From Saccharum officinarum (lineage: Eukaryota; Streptophyta; Magnoliopsida; Poales; Poaceae), in NCBI GenBank assembly GCA_020631735.1, contig CM036170.1, forward strand, positions 66,479,737-66,543,736: a stretch of 64,000 bases of DNA. The letters are read 5' to 3'. Under the pieces are notes generated by a model. That model worked only from the letters and a program-made list of their open reading frames with translations. It searched no databases and was not told the DNA's origin. The translations under genes were made by a program, and so were the position numbers. This document shows, one piece after another, positions 53,338 to 64,000 of this stretch; within the stretch, counting starts at the first letter, position 1, and every line of letters begins with the position of its first letter.

Positions 53338-55230
53338 AATTAAAGCTTACAAGAGATTGATAAATGATAAGATTTTGAATCCTATGATATAGTGAGCTCC
53401 TCCTAAATGTGTGCATAGAATGAAATTTCAAATTTTGGCCTCAAATGCCAAATGCACATATTCAAGATGAAGTGTGGGAAGTCTTCTATATCTTAGCATC
53501 CGTGGGGTGCAAGGTGTCATCATGATAAACGTGATGCTCATGGCAGTTCATGCACTCAAGAAGTTTCTGAAGCTGTCATGTGCGGCACTTCTGCGAATAA
53601 GCGTGACATTGCCACACAGTGGCAGTCAGAGAAAATAAACAATACACCATTCAGGGCATGAACATCACACACTAGCATATATGGTCCTTATCAAGAGCAT
53701 CAATTTAAACTATCCTTGCACACACCACACAACAAAATTAAAAAATCTTATATGCCTCTCTTTTACCCCTTTAAATCCATCATTCTCTCCTCCCTTACAC
53801 TCTCCCCCAATATTTCTCCCCTTTGGCATTAAACTCCAAAAAGGATCTCTCCACCAAAAAGAAGAAATAATGGTAGACAAGTGAGGACAAGAGGTAGGTA
53901 AAAGTTTAGCATATAGGATTTCTCTTCTGAGTTTTCTACCAAATAAAGTATGCAACATGTTAAGTCAAGATTCTTGAGAAGTCAGCATATTTGGGTCATA
54001 CCTCACTTAGATGACACTTTTAACATGAGACTGACTCATGCCATCACCACAAGAGATATCAACCAAATATCTAAATAATTCTCTAATCGTCACCACAAGA
54101 ACAAACTCATGGTGCGACTCAAAATATTGCATACACATGCACACACTAGCATGTAAGGGCCTAGATGCACAAAGGTAGTACAAGAGTTCATGGAGCGATA
54201 TACCTTTGTTCTAAGCCTCATAATCTCCGCCATGATCATGAAATTTTGAATTTAGTGCTTTGATGGGCTTGGTATAATGCAAAAAGACTTCATTTGTGTC
54301 CATCTCTCTTGATCATAGGAGATATCACAAGCTTGTGTTTGATTTCAATTGAAAGTCCATTTCTAGCTCTTGTTGTCATTTTGAGATACTAATTGAAGAC
54401 ATATTTCTTGATATACCAAATTAAAAGATTATCCACAAATACCAATTGAAATATGATCTTCACAATTTTGACACCAATTGTCACAAGCTGATGCCAATTG
54501 GAATGGATTCTTGTATCTCATGATGTCACCTAGGGAATGCTCATAAAGACAAGAGATAACATTAAATTACACAAGCTCTAGTCTCACAACTAGTGACCAT
54601 TTTAGATGTGGAAGGCATGTAGATCACTAATTGTAAGACCTCATAACATAGACTAAATTCTCCTTTTTGACAGTGCATACATTTATATGTGGAAGGCAAG
54701 AACATATGCACTTTTGGGCAATTAAGTCCAAATAAGGGAATTTAAACTATATTATGGAGAGTAGCTATCTAAGAGATAAAAATGCAATCCAAATGAATAT
54801 GAGAGATAGCTTTACCAATTTGGATTAAGATAATATAGCATACCCATGAGAAACTCATTCTGATAAAGAGACTACACAAATTCACTAGAAGAAAAGGTTA
54901 GTCTCAAAAGACACAAGACATAGAATGAGCTCCTCCTTAATATGTGCATCAAGTACTCGAATTACTTGTGAAATGCACTTGAATCAGTTTAAGAGTCAAG
55001 ACGAGTTCATCCTATATCTCGATCAAGGCATGATAAATTTACAACAATTGAAATTATGCTAAGGAAACATAAGCTTTTAGAAGTAGACAAAAGAAGGCAT
55101 CAATTATCTATGCCTTGGTGAGGATCCACAAATACCATATATATAAGTGATTTGAGAGTACTACAAGAAGGAGAAGGTAAGCATGTTTTATTTTCAAAAC
55201 TTATGCAAAAACTCCAATTGACTTGACTGA
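53307..55230. other. LARD-2 interior, non-coding
   Basis: About 1.9 kb with no gag or pol similarity on either strand. No gene recognised. Confidence 0.6.
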
Positions 55231-55421
55231 AGGAAGAAGATGATCTATTTCAAGCTGTTCCATTCTTCAACCACCCAAGAGTTTCATGGTAGACACAATG
55301 AATCCCATAGTGCTTGTATGGCTAGGAATGGTTTTATGTTGATGTCTTATCCTAAGGATATGATTAGAGTGATCCATTCTTTTCTCAAGGACAGTAAAAG
55401 CCTAAGTGTGGGGAGGGGGTT
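55231..55421 (+). mobile_element. Gypsy interior remnant with polypurine tract
   Basis: This short segment ends with GCCTAAGTGTGGGGAGGGGG directly before an LTR starting TGTTG. Such a tract next to a TG start marks the 3' end of a plus-strand element. Everything upstream of it is missing. Confidence 0.65.
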
Positions 55422-56674
55422 TGTTGATGGTAGTTAACAACCATCATGAACTGTTAACTCAAAATAACTGCATAAAAGGAATCACCAACATAGAATAGGG
55501 GTTAAACTGATAGAATTCCATGAGTTTTGGTGAATCTATGTTTTGAAGGGATTAAACAGGAAAAGAGTCAAAGATGACCCACATGTCGGACTAAAAAGCA
55601 TATTCTACGTGAGAACAAAGTCAAGAAGATTCTAGACAACACGAGAAGGTGAGCCACCAAAGGGGGGCCCACCTGGCATTCACCCAGGTCAGCCGAACCC
55701 ACCCTAGGTCGGCCGACCTAGGTGGGTCCCACCTGTCAGCCTCCTACACAAGTCGGTTCTCCACCGTCTTACGGTTTTCATCTTTGTCGTTGATTGAAGT
55801 CGGTTTGATCCGAGGGCTTTGGTTCATTCCACTGGTCTATATAAGCAGGAACCCTACCCCCTAGGTCAGAGCATCCTCATCCTAGGTGGAAATCTCATGC
55901 CTTCTCTACGATCAAGAAACCCTAGATAGGATCAAGAGCCAAGCATTCAAGAAGAGATTAGTCTTGTAGTCTTTCAAAGATTAGGACTAGTCTTATTTAG
56001 GAATAGAGATATAGAGTATTGGAGAAGAGTTTGGAGGAGTAGCCGACATGTCGATGGCTTCTCTATGGCTTGTAGCTGTGGGATCAAGTTCCATTGGAGC
56101 TTGCTTTTGAGATTTCTTTGGTATTCAACTTCTAATTCAAGTAAGTAACATTGTTATTATTATTCTTTCAGTTTGCGACTCTTTTTGAGTACTTTAATCT
56201 TGGTAGCTCCTTGATTGAAGTAGTAATCCTAGTGTAAGCATGATGCTTAGACTCGGTTGCTCATAGATGCACCCTACTTTCTAGATCGATGGTAGCTCAC
56301 GAGGGTGACTTTATAGCCTCGTTGAATCTTCCATAGTCCACCTCGTTTGTAAGATAAGTAGGACCTGGTTGCTAAGAAAAACATCCTCTACTGGTGTCTT
56401 TTATTAAGTAATCTCCCCATTAGAACAATCATAGCATAGCTTGCGAAGCTTAGAACTAGAGACCTTAGTGATCTTCTCTATATCCCTATCTTCTCCGTCC
56501 TTGTTGTTGCTCAGGGGTTAAGTTTAGACTTAGTTTCTCACATGTTTTTCCTGTGGTAAAATATAAATAACGATACTCTAGAATACTCTCAGGCAAAGTG
56601 CTACATCGGTATAATATCTGTGGCCTTACGGATAACCTTATTTTCTTGTGTACATTTAATTCATACCAACAACA
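55422..56674 (+). repeat. Gypsy-type 3' LTR, 1,253 bp
   Basis: It begins TGTTGATGG and ends CCAACAACA, so the termini TGTTG..CAACA are inverted. The plus-strand polypurine tract upstream makes it a 3' LTR. A TATA box lies at 55838-55845. Confidence 0.75.
55838..55845 (+). promoter_or_regulatory. TATA box in the gypsy LTR
   Basis: TATATAAG within CTGGTCTATATAAGCAGG, about 415 bp into the LTR. The position suits a U3 promoter. Confidence 0.55.
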
Positions 56675-56888
56675 GGACTAGGTAGGAGAGAATACTTACT
56701 TATCAGGTGCATCATCTAATCTCAGTGATGAAGACTCAGATGACTGCTCCTCTTGTGACAGTGATAATGTTACCTTCTCTTTCCATACCTGTTTGGTCTG
56801 TGGGCTTGACTTTGGCGGAGTATCTTCTTTGTGGGTGCTTTAGGCTCTTCATCGTTCCATCAGGGTTGAAACTGGTCCTTCACCACTT

Positions 56889-59227
56889 CTACTTCATAGT
56901 CCCCCCATCCATTCTTAGGGAGTTGATTCTCTTGTCGGCGATATGATTGACATCTCCACCTGGAGCGGGTCTTCTTCGGCTGCTCATAAGTACTATAACT
57001 ATTAAAGTAACAGCGTATCTTTTCTCTAGGGAACTGGAAGTGAATTTATCCAGATCCAACTTAGATGATGCATTGGTAGTGTTGAGGAAGGGTCTTCCCA
57101 GGATGATGGGTGAATCATCTTCTTCTTCCTTGGCCAAGATCATGAAGTTAGCGGGGTGTAGTGATCTTGAATCTTGACCATTATGTCCTTTGCTATGCCT
57201 GCGGGAATTGGATTGATTGGTCACCATCTGTAGCTACATATATGTCATGTACAAAGGTTCATTACCAAATAAGTATTCATAAGTTACTTTGAACATTATG
57301 TTGACACCTGATCCAATGTTGCAGAAGGTCTAATGAAAGATCTTTTGACCGATGGTACACTCGATCATTGGTACGCCAGGATCATCCTTCTTCTCAGGAA
57401 TGGTGGAGCGAGGAGGTGGTCGTACTCTGATTGGATTATGTTGATCATGTTGAAGTCTCTTCAGGTGACTAGCTGGTCTTGTTCTTCCTTCTTTTGTTCT
57501 TCTTCTTCTTGGCCACTTCTGTTGTCTCTTCAGGCACGTATGCCTTCTGTGGATGAGCAAGAGAATATAGGATGTGTTCTTTGAATGAAAACTTCTCCTT
57601 CTTATCCTTGATGGTGAAATAGATCTTGGAACTGTCCGCATAGATGATGGTCTTTGCGGTGCTTAGGAAAGGTCAGCCAAAATGATGGGTGCTCTCTCAT
57701 CTCCTCCTGTTTCCAGAACTACAAAGTCTACAGGAACATATGATTGTCCCACTCAAATGATGGCATCTTCTAGAATTCCTTTGGGGTAGCAAAGTCCTGC
57801 AAACGCATATTTGTGTACAACAAAGGATCTCCAAGATCTTATCATAGATTACCTTAGGTATGATGTTGACACTTGCTCTGAAGTCACAGACAGCTTCTTG
57901 GAAGATGTGACGTCCAATGGAGATAGGAATGATGGGTCTCCCTAGATCACCTTTCTTGTCGGGAAGGGTGTAATCAATCCACTTTCCTCTGACGGTTGAG
58001 TGTAGTAGAAAGCTACATTGTAGATATCGACAAGATTTGCATTTTCTAAATCTTTTGGCTGCCCCAGAATCTTACCTTTATCGGATGGAGGAACAACAGC
58101 TGCCAGCTGAGCTATTTGTGATTTTATCATTTTATTAAAGCTATGTTGGTTCTTAATGGCAGAAGCAACATTATCCATTCTAGTACTTATGTTCTCTAGA
58201 ATTTTATCATTGGAAGCTATTTTTTAGACATCTAATCCATAAGTCTAGATTGAACAACAACTAATTCTCCCAAAGTTGGTTGATTGAAATTGTTGTAATT
58301 ATTACCTTAAAAGTTACCTTGGTAGTTATCTCAGTAGTTCGGCCTCTGTTGCTAATTCCATCCTTGATTCTGTTGAGGATGATAGTTGCTATTGTTGATA
58401 TAGTTCACATCCTCTTATGTTTCAGGACAATTGTTTCTGAATGTCTAGTGTCTCCACATACTTCACAAGTCATGCGAGAATCATTGATGTGCATGACTTC
58501 TTTCTTCTCACTAACCCGGTCTTCAGGCTTCTTCATCAGCAGATCTATCTTAGCAGACATCATGTCTACCTCCTTGAGTTGATGCATACCTCCACCTCTT
58601 ATGAGTCTGAGTACGTTCTTTTTATTCCAGCTTTGGTTGGAGGCCATCTTCTCAACAAGGGATGTTGCATCTCTGATGGTGAGTGACAAGAAAGCGTCTC
58701 CAGCAGTAGCATCCATTGTCTCACGAGTGCTAGTGGTCAGCCCGTGGTAAGGTCTGCATGAGTAGCCATTCTCCATCCCATGATAAGGACATTATGATAT
58801 GTAGTCTTGAAACATTCCCATGCTCAGGGATAGATTCATCATATTGTTGCTAAATCTTGAGATTCTCCCACGTAGAGCATTGGTCTTGCTATAGGAAAGA
58901 ACTTGGCAGAAAGGCGGTGGAGCAGATATCTCATATAGTATTCTTGTCTTTGTTGGCGTAGAACTACTGCTTAGCCTTCCCAAGAGTGAGAAAGGGAAAA
59001 GGCAGAGTAAAATAGCATCTTTGGTTACTCCCTTGATAGTGAAGGTGCTGCGGATCTTCAAAAGTATTAGAGATGTGTACTTACATCTTCATGTGCCTTC
59101 CAAGAAAACTGGTTAGCTTGCACCAAATTGATGAGCGTAGGCTTAAGTTCGAATCCATTCTCTCCACATCAGTTTTAGGTCCAGTGCGGATGTTGGAGCA
59201 GAGAATTCGCAAAGAGTCTTGTTGGCC
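56889..59227 (-). pseudogene. Decayed Ty3/gypsy gag and protease, minus strand
   Basis: Broken frames on the minus strand, right to left, resemble a gypsy gag: LFPFSLLGR and TNALRGRISRFSNN (59061-58792), HGLTTSTRETMDATAGDAF, EVDMMSAKIDLLMKK and MTCEVCGDTRHS (58776-58405). A protease-end motif SPIILGRPFLNTTNA follows (57227-56889). This order and these words are typical of large gypsy elements (Tat/Athila-like), but the lineage is an inference. No RT is visible downstream, where the plus-strand gypsy LTR lies instead. The upstream end is cut by the assembly gap. Confidence 0.75.
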
Positions 59228-59327
59228 NNNNNNNNNNNNNNNNNNNNNNNNNNNNNNNNNNNNNNNNNNNNNNNNNNNNNNNNNNNNNNNNNNNNNNNNN
59301 NNNNNNNNNNNNNNNNNNNNNNNNNNN
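59228..59327. other. Assembly gap, 100 N
   Basis: Exactly 100 N, the conventional placeholder for a gap of unknown size. Sequence on the left is gypsy and on the right is LINE. Confidence 0.99.
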
Positions 59328-61048
59328 GTGTTCTCCCCGTTACCTGACAAGATCAAGTGCCCGCACATCCATATATGCTGATGATCTTGTATCCTCCTGT
59401 CCCCGATGTCTGGGACTTCGTCAACATCCCGCCGCATTCTAGACCTGTTCGCAGGTACCTCGGGGCTGGTCACCAACGTCGACAAGTGCATCATCACGCC
59501 CATCCGTTGCTCGCAGCCGTAGGTGGATGCCATCCGCCAGGTCTTCCCTGCAAGCTGCATGAGTTCCCCACCAAGTACCTCGCGCGCCTCTTTTGCTCAC
59601 CCGCATCAGCCAGCCAATGATGAGCAGCAGCACATCGTCGACAACGTGGCAGCCCGCATCCCCGCGTGGAAGGGCGGCCTTACAAACTGTCAGACGTGCA
59701 CTGCTGGCCCAGTCCACGCTGTCCGCGATCCCAGTGCACGTCTCCATCTGTTGTTGTCTCTCGGCCTGGGCTACGGAGGAGATTGATTGCCGACGCCGCG
59801 CCTTCCTGTGGCGAGGACCGACACCGTCTTGGGAGGTTCCTGTCGGATCGCGTGGCCTATCGTCTGTGCGCCCAAGGATCATAGGGGGTTGGCCTCCCTG
59901 ACCTCAGGATACTCGGCTATGCGCTACGACTCCGGTGGGAGTGGATGCGCAGAACTGAGCCCAGTTCCGCTTGGGCAGCACTGCCATCGGCCTCGGAACA
60001 CAAGGTGGCCGCTATGTTCAGCTCCTCTATCTACGTTCAGGTGGGTGACGGCGCTCCACGAAGTTTTGGACGGATGCATGGCTGCCGGACGGGGCAATCT
60101 CAACACTGCACCCAACCTATTCAAGGCGGTCGGAAGGCGGCGCCTCGGTAGAACAGTAAAGGACGCCCTCTCCAACATGCAGTGGGTTTGGGACATCACA
60201 AGTGCACGCATAGCCACTGTACTTCTGGAGTATGCCAGCCTATGGGCTACACTTGAGAACGTTCAGCTTCGACCTTTGGAAGCGAATCGCTTTGTGTGGC
60301 GTTGGACGACGGACGGCCAGTACTCTGTCAGCTCGGCGTACAGGGCATTCTTCACTAGTTGGACAACCTTGTTGGGCTCAAGGGAGCTGTGGCGTGCCAA
60401 CGTCTCGTCCAAAGTGAAGTTCTTTCTTCTGGCTGGCACTACACGGGCGTCTCTGGACCGCCGAGCGTCGAAAGCGGCATGGCCTTCAGCCCGACGCGAC
60501 TTTGCGACCAGATGGACGACACAGGCGACCACTTGCTGTGCTCCTGCGTCTACGGGAGAGGTTTGGTCCCGCCTGCTCGCGCCATGGCCTCCATTGCCAC
60601 CCCACCACAGCATGACGCCTGCCTGCTTGGGTGGTGGATGTCAGCACGGGAGGACGTACCGCAGGCGCTCTAACGGAGTTTCGACTCCCTCGTCCTCTTC
60701 GTCACTTGGGATTTGTGGAAGCAACGTAACCGGCGTACGTTTGACCGCTACTCCGCGACGTTGTCTGAGCTAGTCGCGGCCATCCTCGGAAGCTGCCGCC
60801 TAGATTGGGGCCGGCTATGGCAGCCTCGCCCTGCTGACCGGCCTTGTGGCTTGAGGCTACGGCTGCCCCCACCCGTCGCGAAACGGATTATTTACTTAGT
60901 ACAACCTTGCTCTCCACTGCTTGGCGGTGATTTAGGTTAGTGTGTTCCCGATAAAAGTATGACTTCTCACCGCATGACTTGTTAGGGCGTGTAACTTTTC
61001 TACTTCCACTTAATGAAGCACATGCAATACACGTTTTCGAAAAAAAAA
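59328..61048 (+). pseudogene. Second copy of the LINE 3' half (matches 35021-36749)
   Basis: It starts with the same GTGTTCTCCCCG as 35021 and repeats the LINE to its poly(A) tail. Many one-base insertions and deletions, mostly in short homopolymers (for example GCCCGC for GCCGC and CTTGTATCC for CTTGTTATCC), break the RT and zf-RVT frame that is open in the first copy. Their density suggests sequencing or assembly error more than natural decay. Confidence 0.85.
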
Positions 61049-61049
61049 T

Positions 61050-61802
61050 CAGATGGAGCTCGACCAAACAGGCTCAGTTTTACCTCACCTCCATCTGAGA
61101 CCTAGAAAACTCAGTGTAACACCCAAGTGTTAAGCAAGATCATTGCATGTGCATCTCTGATACAAGTTGTTGTTGTCGATAGAAGGTGCATCCGTTTGTT
61201 GGATATTATGGCTTACAAGAAATGAATCTGCATCTCGTAACATTTTTGCAGATACTGGTTACATCAACGGTCGCAGTTATAGCCATGTGAAGACAACAAG
61301 AATGGATCATTCAAGTTTGTCGAATCCTAGAGGCAGCCGCGATGCAACTTTTAGATGGCCAAATAATGTTAGAATTGAGTTCTGAGATAGACTTTCTTTT
61401 ATACTATACCTTACTGTAATAAGTGATTTGATTCTGTTGGCGCAAGAAATGAAGTAGATTTAGTTCCTTTATCTAGAAAAATACAGTTGCTCAGGTGCTC
61501 ACTTTGTATATGCACAATGGGGTTCGAAACCACTGATACGAAGTGAATCGAGTCCTTCAGTGTACTGAACTAGAACTGACATCAAGTACTTCGCAATATT
61601 AGCAAAATTTCTTAATTTCTGACATCGTGTCACTTGTCGGTGATAAAAGCAACAAAGATTCTACCTGCTGCTATTATTTAATATTCATATAATTTTCTGC
61701 TGCTTAATCACACAAAAGATACTGAAGAGGCCACCAAATTTACTCTACAATACACATTTCCCTAGTAGTTTAAGTTTCGATAAGGTGTCTTAGTCATAAC
61801 TT
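61050..61802. other. Second copy of the MITE end and gene C 3' flank
   Basis: Repeats 36751-37505 with a few one-base indels. Confidence 0.85.
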
Positions 61803-63730
61803 CTATCGACCTTCAAGCATGGTGATTGTTGCACTGTCAAATATGCTGCAGTCTGGCTTGGTTGATGATGTGTCTGTTTCCATTAGAACTCTCCTAGCTG
61901 CAAAGCCAGGTTGCTTTGGAGTTGGCAGCGAGGTGGCATCAGGACTAGCTAACATCAGAAGCACCTGAGACATCAGTGGACGGTCGTCTGGATTCTCTTG
62001 CACACACAAGAGCCCAACTCTGATGCACTTCTGTACTTCGTCTGAGTTGAATGATCCATTCATTCTTTCATCTGCTAACTCTATGCTCTTCTCCTCGTTC
62101 CATAAGCTCCATGCCTGCAGAAAAAAATGGTTACCAGGTTTCAGAAGTTTTCTTGAGAAATACTACTAGTATTCGATAGATGAGGTAAGTTGTCACTTAC
62201 ATGGCCTAGAAGGCTTTGGTTGTTTGAATAGGAATATACTCCTCTGTTTCTCCTACCACTAACAATTTCCAGCAATAATACTCCATAACTGAATACGTCT
62301 GACTTGACAGAGAAGATTCCATCCATTGCATACTCCGGAGACATATAACCACTGCAAAAGAGCCACATAAATTTGATTAGTACTGCAAAATGTATTTATA
62401 TGATGAGCATTGCATTCCATTTTTCTAGAAGTACATGGTATTCCCCTGTTACCACACTTACTATGTGCCAACCACTTTTAGGGTATTAATTTCGGTCTCT
62501 TCATTGCCAAATATTCTTGCCATGCCAAAGTCTGAAATTTTGGGAGTCATCTCCGTGTCTAGAAGAACATTAGCTGCCTTTAGATCTCTATGGATGATTC
62601 TGTATCTCGAGTCCTGGTGGAGATAGAGTAAACCTCGAGTAATGCCTTCTATTATGCGATACCGCACTTGCCAATCAAGTACAACATTGTCTTTTTCTGT
62701 TGACATACAGGGGGAGGTTAGTTTTTTTTGCTGTGGAAATACCATCAAATATTCATGGTGAGAAATGATAGGTACCAAATAGGAAATAGTCCAGGCTCTT
62801 GTTTGCCATGTACTCATAAACAAGCATCCTTTCTTGTCCACTAATGCTGCATCCAAGAAGCCGAACAAGATTTCGATGCTGGAGTTTGGCTATCAACAAA
62901 ACCTCATTCTTGAACTCATCAAGACCTTGTGCAGATGTCTTTGAAAGTGTTTTCACTGCGATTTCCATTCCATCCTCGAGTTTACCCTGCAATGTTATAT
63001 TGATGGAAACCATTCCAATTAACCATACAAGGGCTGGAGTTTTCAGGACTTGGGACGGATACTAGTAGAAAACTAAAAAATGCATTGGCATCGCATCTCT
63101 GCTGGTTCGATTGGGATAGATATGCTGTGTTGTGGTAGTCTCAAACAGGTAGTCTAAATAGTTTCCTTTTGTTACTTTAGATCATGAATTTCGTTGAAAA
63201 TCAATTAGCATCTTGATGCCACTTTTTCCCTCGTCAGAAGAAATGTTAGCATGAATACGCATATCTGACTCTGTTCATATAGATTATAGAGTGCCACCTT
63301 ATATACTGGTCCAAAGCCACCCTCGCCAAGCTTGTTGTTGATCGAGAAACCATCCGTAGCAGCCGCAATTGTCCCCAGATCAAACATTGGCAGTTCCAGG
63401 TCATCATCATGACTGCTCCCCTCGTACCGACGCCCGGTGCTGCGTGAGCCACTCCATTTACTCGATCCTGTTATATTGTCATGTAAAAGTCAGGACAACA
63501 TCAAGAAACATATACAGTCGTTTGTCCCTTCTGTTCAGGTATTTGTGTCTTTCTGACAAAGTGTGATATGATGAATAGTTTATAGTGCGTGTTACCAGCT
63601 GTTCTTGTTAGCCTTCTCCTTCTTGACCAGATGAGGAGAGCAGCAACTGCTAGAAGAAGCGCCAGCACCGCGACGCTGACACCAACTGCGATTTTAATCC
63701 GTGCCTCCCTTGATTTAGCTTCTAGTACAT
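61803..63730 (-). CDS. Second copy of gene C transmembrane and kinase exons (likely redundant)
   Basis: Exons equivalent to gene C exons 3-8 lie at 63730-63596, 63467-63298, 62986-62776, 62696-62462, 62351-62201 and 62114-61803. Translations match gene C, including [22 protein letters not shown] and the C-terminal MLEGR. I noticed no coding difference; a one-base T deletion lies in the intron near 63230. The ectodomain exons would lie beyond 64000. Given the gap just before it, this is either a redundant contig or haplotype, or a very recent duplication. It should not be counted as an independent gene without further evidence. Confidence 0.7.
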
Positions 63731-64000
63731 CTGTATAAAAAGCATGCATGAATGTTAGTACTCTCAGCATATTGACCTAGAGGAATGAAGCATTTTTCCA
63801 AGTTATATGTGTTATAAACAGTTTTTCATACTAATAATACGAGGGAGATCATCGTCTGATTCAGTTTTTGCATGCATCATGTGACTAGAGGGTGGATCCA
63901 GACGAAAGCACTGTAATGGCATGCGATATATTCTTGGATGCGACATGCCAAACTAGCATCACATGCCCGCTGCGACCTGCGTCAACAATCAATCGAGGAC

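Larger units (their letters stand above)
49998..55230 (-). mobile_element. LARD-2: non-coding LTR element, incomplete
   Basis: It begins TGAAAGGACCTTGATATCGC and its first LTR ends CTTTCA at 53306, followed by ATCTCCCATTTTTGGTGATT. These are the same start and junction architecture as LARD-1, including CTAGAGGGGGGTGAATAG. The interior from 53307 is non-coding. No second LTR occurs in the window; sequence changes to gypsy near 55230. The right boundary is therefore approximate and the element seems truncated. Confidence 0.75.

Noticed and set aside
59073..59381. Open frame running across the N gap
   Set aside because: The frame exists only because N was translated as X; the two sides are unrelated elements.

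Overview
The window is nuclear DNA from a flowering plant, almost certainly a grass and probably a panicoid of the sorghum/sugarcane/maize group. The evidence is the GC-rich first exons, multi-exon genes with GT..AG introns, grass-type MITEs, and LINE, Ty1/copia, Ty3/gypsy and non-coding LTR retrotransposons nested in one another. There are no operons, CRISPR arrays or recognisable RNA genes.

Host genes. Three members of the G-type lectin S-receptor-like serine/threonine kinase family are present. Gene A (1-2299, +, 5' end outside the window) and gene B (5255-9463, +, about 851 residues) are tandem paralogues with the same exon phases. Gene C (46199-37506, -, about 845 residues) faces them and is more divergent; its extracellular exon is split and a 5.35-kb intron separates ectodomain from transmembrane/kinase exons. 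All three keep ATP-binding Lys, HRD and DFG motifs. They are probable plasma-membrane receptors that join bulb-lectin, S-locus glycoprotein, EGF-like and PAN ectodomains to an RD-type kinase. Ligands cannot be read from sequence.

Transposon layout. From 9.8 to 36.8 kb the window is a stack of insertions: a MITE (14166-14385 and 36751-36775) split by a 5'-truncated LINE (14386-15601 and 34350-36749), split by a minus-strand Ty1/copia element (15602-34344, 517-bp LTRs, TSD TCGGC), split by a non-coding LTR element (18577-30525, TSD GCACC, here LARD-1). LARD-1 holds two tandem copies of a 5.65-kb LTR-plus-interior unit that differ by roughly 0.4% by eye. From 46.5 to 59.2 kb a second accumulation holds a LINE with a 16-bp TSD, a minus-strand LINE carrying a 736-bp TRIM, a second LARD-type element with a 3.3-kb LTR that hosts a 997-bp hAT-like element, a gypsy LTR, and a decayed gypsy gag/protease.

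Assembly warning. A run of exactly 100 N lies at 59228-59327. Everything after it (59328-64000) repeats 35021-39704 almost base for base, with many one-base indels in the LINE part. This may be a redundant contig or unmerged haplotype rather than a fourth kinase gene.

The observation most likely to be under-described is structural. Both LARD-type elements carry an inverted repeat that places the polypurine tract and LTR start in the loop of a stem, and one of them carries a CG-rich array of palindromic words just upstream of the LTR TATA box. No unknown protein system was found.
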